In this document: one piece after another, positions 58,684-64,000 of the stretch
Layout of the letters: each line of letters begins with the position of its first letter
Position numbering within the stretch: the first letter of the stretch is position 1
Assembly: GCF_001295845.1 (NCBI RefSeq)
Contig: NZ_LJIC01000073.1
Location: 36,828-100,827, forward strand
Source: Rhodopseudomonas sp. AAP120
GTDB lineage: Bacteria > Pseudomonadota > Alphaproteobacteria > Rhizobiales > Xanthobacteraceae
Length of the DNA: 64,000 nucleotides
Direction: 5' to 3'
The notes under the pieces: model-generated
The model's input: the letters and a program-made list of their open reading frames with translations, nothing else
What the model was told of the DNA's origin: nothing
Database searches by the model: none
Made by a program: the position numbers and the translations under genes

Positions 58684-58970
58684 GCCGCGCCGCCCTGATG
58701 GCCGTAGGTCCTGATCCGCTCGAACAGGCCGCCCTTGAACGCGGGCGGCAGCGTGTCGCCGCCCGCGACCGCAGCGTAGAGGTCGTGGTCGTTGAGTTCG
58801 ATCAGCCGCTCCAGCTCGTCGAGCTCGGCGTCGCTCAAGGCTCCGATCTCGGCGTCGGCGAACTGGCCCAGAATCAGGTCCATCTCGCGGGTGCCGCGGT
58901 GCCAGCAGCGGAACAGCAGGCGCTTGCGACGGTCATCGAGCCCGCCGCTCGATCGTGTGGTGCCGGTCAT
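58680..58970 (-). CDS. sdhE: FAD assembly factor SdhE (succinate dehydrogenase)
   Basis: SdhE helps attach FAD to the flavoprotein of succinate dehydrogenase. The 96-residue protein has the family motif RGxxE (Arg25-Gly-Thr-Arg-Glu29) in RCWHRGTREMDLILGQF. ATG at 58970; a 44-residue extension upstream is rejected. The stop overlaps the mfd start (ATGA), so both are co-translated. It diverges from recG. Confidence 0.92.
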   Translation of the reverse strand: MTGTTRSSGGLDDRRKRLLFRCWHRGTREMDLILGQFADAEIGALSDAELDELERLIELNDHDLYAAVAGGDTLPPAFKGGLFERIRTYGHQGGAA

Positions 58971-59125
58971 GGGATGAAACCTTCGGTCAACGACGAAAGC
59001 CCGGACGTGCCGGGCGGAGGTGATATAGCCGCCGCCGCGGCGGCTGTCAGCCCGCCGCCGCGCATTGCAATCCGCGCAAAATGCATTCAAGCCTGCTGCC
59101 AACGTCGTTCATCCGAACCAGTTCG

Positions 59126-61228
59126 ATGCGCCCCGCTCTGCTCAATCCCCTGTTCGCGCCCGTCACCACCCTGACCGGGGTCGGCCCGAAGCAGGACAAG
59201 CTGTTCCGCTATCTGCTGGATCGCGACGACACCCCGCGGCTGGCCGATCTGCTGCTGCATCTGCCGGTCAGCGTGATCGACCGCCGCTCCCGGCCCAAGA
59301 TCCGCGACGCCCAGCCCGGCACCGTGGTGACGCTGGAGGTCACCGTCGACCGCCACCGTCCACCGCCGCCCGGCCGCTCGCGCGCGCCATATCTGGTCTA
59401 TGCCAGCGACGACACCGGCGACGTCATCCTGGCGTTCTTCCGCGCCAAGGCCGAGTACCTCGAGAAGCTGCTGCCGGTCGGCGAGACGCGCTACGTCTCC
59501 GGCACCGGCCAGCTCTACGACGGCACGCTGCAGATCGTGCATCCGGACCGCGTCGTCGACGCCGAAGGCTTCGCCAAGCTGCCGAAGATCGACCCGGTCT
59601 ATCCGTTGACCGAAGGGCTGGCGATCGGCGCGATGCGCCGCGCGGTGGCGCAGGCGCTGACCAAGCTGCCGGCGCTGCCGGAATGGATCAGCCCCGAGGT
59701 GCTGCGCCGCTGCAGCTTTCCGCCATTCGCCGAGGCGCTGCAACGCGTCCACATCCCGGTCGAGCCGACCGACATCCTGCCGGCGGGTCCGTTCTGGTCA
59801 CGCCTCGCCTATGACGAACTGCTCGCCGGCCAGCTTGCCCTAGCGCTGGTGCGCGCGCAGCTCCGTCGCCCCGCCGGTGCGCGCAATGCCGGCGACGGCC
59901 GGCTGCGGCATAAGATCATCGACGCGCTGCCCTACGCGCTGACCAACTCGCAGCGCGACGCCGCCGCGGCGATCGCCGAAGATCTGCAGCAGCCCGTGCG
60001 GATGCTGCGGCTGCTGCAGGGCGACGTCGGCAGCGGCAAGACCGTGGTTGCGCTGCTCGCCGCCGCGGCGGTGGCCGAGGCCGGCAAGCAGACCGCGCTA
60101 ATGGCGCCGACCGAGATTCTCGCGCGCCAGCACATCAAGACCATCGCGCCGCTCGCCGAGCGCGCCGGCATGAACGTGGCGATCCTCACCGGCCGCGAGA
60201 AGGGCAAGGAGCGCCGCGAGATTCTGGCGCGGCTGGAAAGCGGCGAGATCGATTTCCTGGTCGGCACCCACGCGCTGATCCAGGACGACGTGATCTACAA
60301 ATCGCTGGCCCTCGCCGTGGTCGACGAGCAGCACCGCTTCGGCGTCCGCGAGCGGCTGGCACTGACCAGCAAGGGCGCCGATGTCGACGTGCTGGTGCTG
60401 TCAGCGACGCCGATCCCGCGCACGCTGGTGCTGACTTATTTCGGCGACATGGACGTCGCGGAATTACGCGAAAAGCCGGCCGGCCGCCAGCCGATCGATA
60501 CCCGCGCGCTGTCCGAGCAGCGCCTGCCGGAAGTGATCGACGGCATCGGCCGCGCCATCGCCGCCGGCAAGCGCGTGTACTGGATCTGCCCGCTGGTGGA
60601 AGAATCCGAAAACGTCAAACTCACCGACGCCGAGCAGCGCTACGAGTCGCTGCGGCAGCGCTTCGGCGATGAGCGTGTAGGCCTGGTGCACGGCCGGATG
60701 AAAGGGACAGACAAAGACAGGGTGATGGGCCAGTTCGCGCGCGGCGAGATCAGCGTGCTGGTCGCGACCACTGTGGTCGAAGTCGGCGTCGACGTGCCCG
60801 AAGCCAGCATCATGGTAATCGAAAACGCCGAGCGCTTCGGGCTGGCGCAACTGCATCAGCTGCGCGGCCGGATCGGCCGCGGCAGCGAGGCGTCGACCTG
60901 CCTGCTGCTCTACAAGGAACCGCTCGGCGAAATGTCCGCGGCACGGCTGCGGGTGATCCGCGAGACCACCGACGGCTTCCGCATCGCTGAGGAAGACCTC
61001 AAGCTACGCGGTGAAGGCGACGTGCTCGGCACCCGCCAGAGCGGCCTGCCCGGCTACCGCATCGCGCGCTCGGAGGTCCACGCCCAACTGATCACCCAGG
61101 CCCGCGACGAAGCGCTGCGCATCCTCAAGGACAATCCGAAGCTGGAAGGCCCGCAGGGCGACGCGCTGCGCTGCCTGCTGTATCTGTACGAACGCGACGA
61201 AGCGATCCCGCTGCTCGGCGCGGGTTAG
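59126..61228 (+). CDS. recG: ATP-dependent DNA helicase RecG
   Basis: RecG remodels stalled replication forks and branched DNA. The 700-residue length is normal. It has an N-terminal wedge domain (TTLTGVGPKQDKLF, about 12-190), then SF2 helicase motifs: Walker A GDVGSGKTVVALL, DEQHRFGV, SATPIPRTL, VVEVGVDVPEAS and LRGRIGRG. The chosen ATG at 59126 removes 15 non-conserved residues. It diverges from sdhE-mfd. Confidence 0.97.
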   Translation: MRPALLNPLFAPVTTLTGVGPKQDKLFRYLLDRDDTPRLADLLLHLPVSVIDRRSRPKIRDAQPGTVVTLEVTVDRHRPPPPGRSRAPYLVYASDDTGDVILAFFRAKAEYLEKLLPVGETRYVSGTGQLYDGTLQIVHPDRVVDAEGFAKLPKIDPVYPLTEGLAIGAMRRAVAQALTKLPALPEWISPEVLRRCSFPPFAEALQRVHIPVEPTDILPAGPFWSRLAYDELLAGQLALALVRAQLRRPAGARNAGDGRLRHKIIDALPYALTNSQRDAAAAIAEDLQQPVRMLRLLQGDVGSGKTVVALLAAAAVAEAGKQTALMAPTEILARQHIKTIAPLAERAGMNVAILTGREKGKERREILARLESGEIDFLVGTHALIQDDVIYKSLALAVVDEQHRFGVRERLALTSKGADVDVLVLSATPIPRTLVLTYFGDMDVAELREKPAGRQPIDTRALSEQRLPEVIDGIGRAIAAGKRVYWICPLVEESENVKLTDAEQRYESLRQRFGDERVGLVHGRMKGTDKDRVMGQFARGEISVLVATTVVEVGVDVPEASIMVIENAERFGLAQLHQLRGRIGRGSEASTCLLLYKEPLGEMSAARLRVIRETTDGFRIAEEDLKLRGEGDVLGTRQSGLPGYRIARSEVHAQLITQARDEALRILKDNPKLEGPQGDALRCLLYLYERDEAIPLLGAG

Positions 61229-61305
61229 GATCAACGATGCCGTCGGGCACGCAACGTCGCACGGCCCCCAAGCTGGTCATTCCGGGGCGCGCGCCGAACG
61301 CGCAA

Positions 61306-62103
61306 CTAATCGACCTTGTCGGAGGCTTTTTCCGGCGCCTTCACGCGCCGCCGCGAAAACGCCGATTCCGGCTCGCCCGCGGCCTTCTTGGCGGCGAGCG
61401 CGGTGGCGGCGAGCGCGGCGATCTTCTTTTGCGGGTCGGAGCCGGGCTGCACCACGCCGGCCGACATGATCAGCGTCGCGGCTTCCTCGGCGCTAAGATC
61501 GACCGGGATCACCCGGTTGCGCGGCACGTAGAAGAAGAAGCCCGTGGTCGGGTTCGGCGCGCAAGGCAGAAACACCGAGATGTGCTCGTCCGGGCTGGGG
61601 ATCTTGGTCGCGATCTCTTCGTTCGGCGGCAGCGAGATCAGCACGATCGACCACATCCCCGGCGACGGGAATTCGACCAGCCCGACCTTGCGCAGGCTGT
61701 TGCCGTTGCCCGAAAACAGCGTCTCGAACACCTGCTTGAGGCCGCGATAGATCGCCCGCACCACCGGCATCCGGCCGAGCAGGCGCTCGCCGAGATCGAC
61801 CAGCGACCGGCCGATCAGATTCGCGGTCAGAAAGCCGAGCATCGTCAGCGCCAGGAAGGCGACGACGAGGCCGGAGCCCGGCACGGCGAAGGGCAGATAG
61901 GTTTCGGGTCGATAGTCCAGCGGCACGAACGGACGGACGAAGCCATCCACCCAGTTCACGAACCACCAGGTCAGATAGAAGGTGATGGCGACCGGGCCGG
62001 CGACGATCAGGCCGGTCAGAAAGTAATTCCGAATCCGTCCCATGAATCCGCGCGGCGGATCCTGGACGGTCTCACCGAGAGGCGGATTGGGCGTATCGTT
62101 CAT
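61306..62103 (-). CDS. DUF502 family membrane protein
   Basis: A 265-residue protein with two transmembrane helices (about 27-48 and 75-100) and a soluble domain (PSPGMWSIVLISLPPNEE, FLPCAPNPTTGFFFYVPRN) of the DUF502 family. The role is unknown. The C-terminus is Lys/Ala-rich. The order recG-DUF502-glmS is common in this group (from memory). Minus strand; convergent with recG. Confidence 0.88.
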   Translation of the reverse strand: MNDTPNPPLGETVQDPPRGFMGRIRNYFLTGLIVAGPVAITFYLTWWFVNWVDGFVRPFVPLDYRPETYLPFAVPGSGLVVAFLALTMLGFLTANLIGRSLVDLGERLLGRMPVVRAIYRGLKQVFETLFSGNGNSLRKVGLVEFPSPGMWSIVLISLPPNEEIATKIPSPDEHISVFLPCAPNPTTGFFFYVPRNRVIPVDLSAEEAATLIMSAGVVQPGSDPQKKIAALAATALAAKKAAGEPESAFSRRRVKAPEKASDKVD

Positions 62104-62342
62104 GCGGCGTCCAGGTCGGCAACATTGAAATGCGCCGCGAACTGACGGCGTGCGTCCACTCTAATGCAGTTTCGGTTCCGTTGGCATCGGAACCGCTCCA
62201 CCAGAATGGTGTCTCGACACCTTTTCCACGCGAACCGCTGCGCCATCGGGAAAGGCCGGAAAGGCCTGCCCGCGTGGTGCGAGATATAGGCGGTTCGAGC
62301 CGCCTCAACAACTGGCGGGTGTGGATAGAGTTGCGGCGCTGC

Positions 62343-64000
62343 CTATTCGACGGTCACCGACTTGGCCAGGTTGCGCGGCTGGTCGACATCGGTGCCCATC
62401 ACGACGGCCGTATGGTACGCGAGCAGTTGCGCCGGGATCGCATACACCAGAGGCGTGAACGCCGCCGCCATGTCGGGCATCACGATCGTCACCAGCGACT
62501 CGACCGTCGCCTCCTCGGCGCCCTTGGCGTCGGTGATCAGGATGATGCGGCCGCCGCGGGCGGCGACTTCCTGCATGTTGGACACCGTCTTTTCGAACAC
62601 CCGGTCATACGGCGCGATCACCACGACCGGCATCTTCTCGTCGATCAGCGCGATCGGGCCGTGCTTGAGTTCGCCGGCGGCATAGCCTTCGGCGTGGATA
62701 TAGGAGATCTCCTTCAGCTTGAGAGCGCCCTCCAGCGCCAGCGGATAGGAGGTGCCGCGGCCGAGATAGAGGACGTCCTGCGACTTGGCGATGTCGCGCG
62801 CCAGCCGTTCGACCTGGTGCTCGGTCGCGAGCGCCGCGGCCATCAGCCGCGGCAGCTCGATCAGGCCCTGCACCAACCTGGTCTCGTCCTGGTCGGACAA
62901 TTCACCCCGCGCCCGGCCGGCAGCGACCGCGAGTGCGGCCAGCACGGTGAGCTGACAGGTGAACGCCTTGGTCGACGCGACGCCGATCTCCGGGCCCGCC
63001 AGCGTCGGCATCACCGTTTCGCTCTCGCGCGCGATCGTCGAGGTCGGGACGTTGACCACCGACAGCGTGTGCAGCCCTTGCTCCTTGGCGTAGCGCAGCG
63101 CCGCCAACGTGTCGGCGGTCTCGCCCGACTGCGAGATGAAGATCGCCAGATCGCCCTTGTGCAGCGGCGCCTCGCGATAGCGGAATTCCGACGCGATATC
63201 GATCTCGACCGGCAGCCGCGCGAAGCGTTCGAACCAGTACTTGCCGATATAGCCGGCGTAGTTCGCGGTGCCGCAGGCGGTGATCGAGATCCGCTGGATA
63301 TCCTTGAAGTCGAACGGCAGTTTGGTCGGCAACGCGACGCACTCGCTGCCCATGTCGAGATAGCGCGCCAGCGTATGGCCGACGACTTCGGGCTGCTCGT
63401 GAATTTCCTTCGCCATGAAGTGGCGATAATTGGCCTTGTCGACCACGAAGGACGACGCGCCGGACTTGATCACGCCGCGCTGGACGACATCGCCCTTGGC
63501 GTCGCGGACCTCGGCGCCCTTGCGGGTGAGCACGACCCAATCGTCGTCGTCGAGATAGCTGATATCGTCGGTGAGCGGCGCCAGCGCGATCGCGTCGGAG
63601 CCGAGATACATCTCGCCGTCGCCGTAGCCGATCGCCAGCGGCGAGCCCTTGCGGGCGCCGATCATCAGGTCGTCGTGGCCTTCGAACAGAAACGCCAGCG
63701 CGAACGCGCCGCGCAGCCGCGGCAGCGCCGCCTTCACCGCCTCGACCGGCGACGCGCCCTCGCGGATGTAGCTGTTGACGAGATGCGCGACGACTTCGGT
63801 GTCGGTTTCGCTGGCGAACTTGGCGCCGTCGGCCTGAAGCTCGTTACGCAATTCGCGGAAGTTTTCGATGATGCCGTTATGCACGACGGCGACGCCATCG
63901 GCGGCGTGCGGATGCGCGTTGGCTTCGGTCGGCTTACCGTGGGTCGCCCAGCGGGTGTGGCCGATGCCGGCATGGCCGGACAACGGCTCGCGCGCGAGCC
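62343..64000 (-). CDS. glmS: Glutamine-fructose-6-phosphate aminotransferase, partial
   Basis: GlmS makes glucosamine-6-phosphate for peptidoglycan and LPS. About 552 residues lie in the window; the N-terminal Cys and about 60 residues are beyond position 64000. Visible are the end of the glutaminase domain (GHTRWATHG, HPHAADGVAVVHNGIIENF) and two SIS isomerase domains (ISQSGETADTLAALRYAK, STKAFTCQLTVL, KLKEISYIHAEGYAAGELKHG) and the C-terminal NLAKSVTVE. The truncation is the window edge only. Confidence 0.97.
   Translation of the reverse strand, partial: LAREPLSGHAGIGHTRWATHGKPTEANAHPHAADGVAVVHNGIIENFRELRNELQADGAKFASETDTEVVAHLVNSYIREGASPVEAVKAALPRLRGAFALAFLFEGHDDLMIGARKGSPLAIGYGDGEMYLGSDAIALAPLTDDISYLDDDDWVVLTRKGAEVRDAKGDVVQRGVIKSGASSFVVDKANYRHFMAKEIHEQPEVVGHTLARYLDMGSECVALPTKLPFDFKDIQRISITACGTANYAGYIGKYWFERFARLPVEIDIASEFRYREAPLHKGDLAIFISQSGETADTLAALRYAKEQGLHTLSVVNVPTSTIARESETVMPTLAGPEIGVASTKAFTCQLTVLAALAVAAGRARGELSDQDETRLVQGLIELPRLMAAALATEHQVERLARDIAKSQDVLYLGRGTSYPLALEGALKLKEISYIHAEGYAAGELKHGPIALIDEKMPVVVIAPYDRVFEKTVSNMQEVAARGGRIILITDAKGAEEATVESLVTIVMPDMAAAFTPLVYAIPAQLLAYHTAVVMGTDVDQPRNLAKSVTVE

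Noticed and set aside
62289..62304. GGCGG-TTCGAG-CCGCC palindrome upstream of the DUF502 gene as a glmS terminator
   Set aside because: The stem is only 5 bp and no T run follows on the minus strand, so it is not convincing.

Overview
This is a GC-rich, gene-dense chromosomal window from an alphaproteobacterium of the Nitrobacteraceae (Bradyrhizobiaceae). Gene content and protein style fit Rhodopseudomonas palustris or a close relative. The evidence is the alphaproteobacterial LexA box (GAAC-N7-GAAC), both a PcsA-type phosphatidylcholine synthase and a rhizobial-type PmtA methyltransferase, an IalB-family protein, TTG/GTG starts, and the palindromic intergenic repeats typical of that family. 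Strain or species cannot be fixed from this sequence alone. No tRNA, rRNA, CRISPR array, transposase, integrase or phage gene was seen, so this looks like mostly core chromosome with accessory patches.

Layout. 1-17 kb: the 5' end of eno (cut by the window edge), queF, a small hypothetical gene, a periplasmic L,D-transpeptidase, the osmoregulated periplasmic glucan pair opgG-opgH, a minus-strand operon VOC protein-kdsA-MFS exporter preceded by a NIPSNAP gene, then an unusual three-gene patch (10.3-14.4 kb: a candidate thiol hydrolase diverging from an exported PAAR-repeat protein and a TPR-CHAT protease), and pyrG, secG and tpiA. 17-23 kb: ppiD, trpD, trpC and moaC, with two families of palindromic repeats in the gaps. 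22.7-31.2 kb: an accessory block between moaC and moeA holding a P-type ATPase with unusual membrane ligands, a lysine-tailed small protein, a lipoprotein, two overlapping small genes, an hsp20 with a heat-shock-like promoter, a PilZ protein, an orphan MotB-like protein, a YihX-like phosphatase and a thioesterase. 31.4-36 kb: moeA, lexA with SOS boxes, a PrxQ-like peroxiredoxin, smpB, mscL and dapA. 36-40 kb: a cupin and an RraA-like gene, then the 5-oxoprolinase operon pxpB-pxpC-pxpA. 40-46 kb: rimO, a quinone oxidoreductase, terC-pcs (translationally coupled) and a UbiH-like hydroxylase. 46-55 kb: an AEC carrier, a pmtA/tetR divergon with two tandem palindromic operators, hspQ, an ialB-like gene, and three consecutive plus-strand genes (YejA-like solute-binding protein, AMP-ligase-like protein without a canonical ATP loop, receiver/GGDEF-like protein without a GGDEF motif). 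55-64 kb: the housekeeping group mfd-sdhE, recG, a DUF502 membrane protein and glmS (cut by the window edge).

How the genes work together. Envelope assembly dominates: kdsA (LPS Kdo), glmS (amino sugars), dapA (meso-DAP), the L,D-transpeptidase, opgGH, pcs and pmtA (phosphatidylcholine), secG and ppiD (export and folding) and mscL. Genome maintenance and stress form a second theme (lexA, mfd, recG, hsp20, hspQ, smpB). Cofactor and nucleotide synthesis is represented by moaC/moeA, queF, pyrG, the UbiH-like gene and trpDC. The least explained parts are the PAAR/CHAT patch, the moaC-moeA insert and the degenerate-enzyme pair at 52-55 kb.
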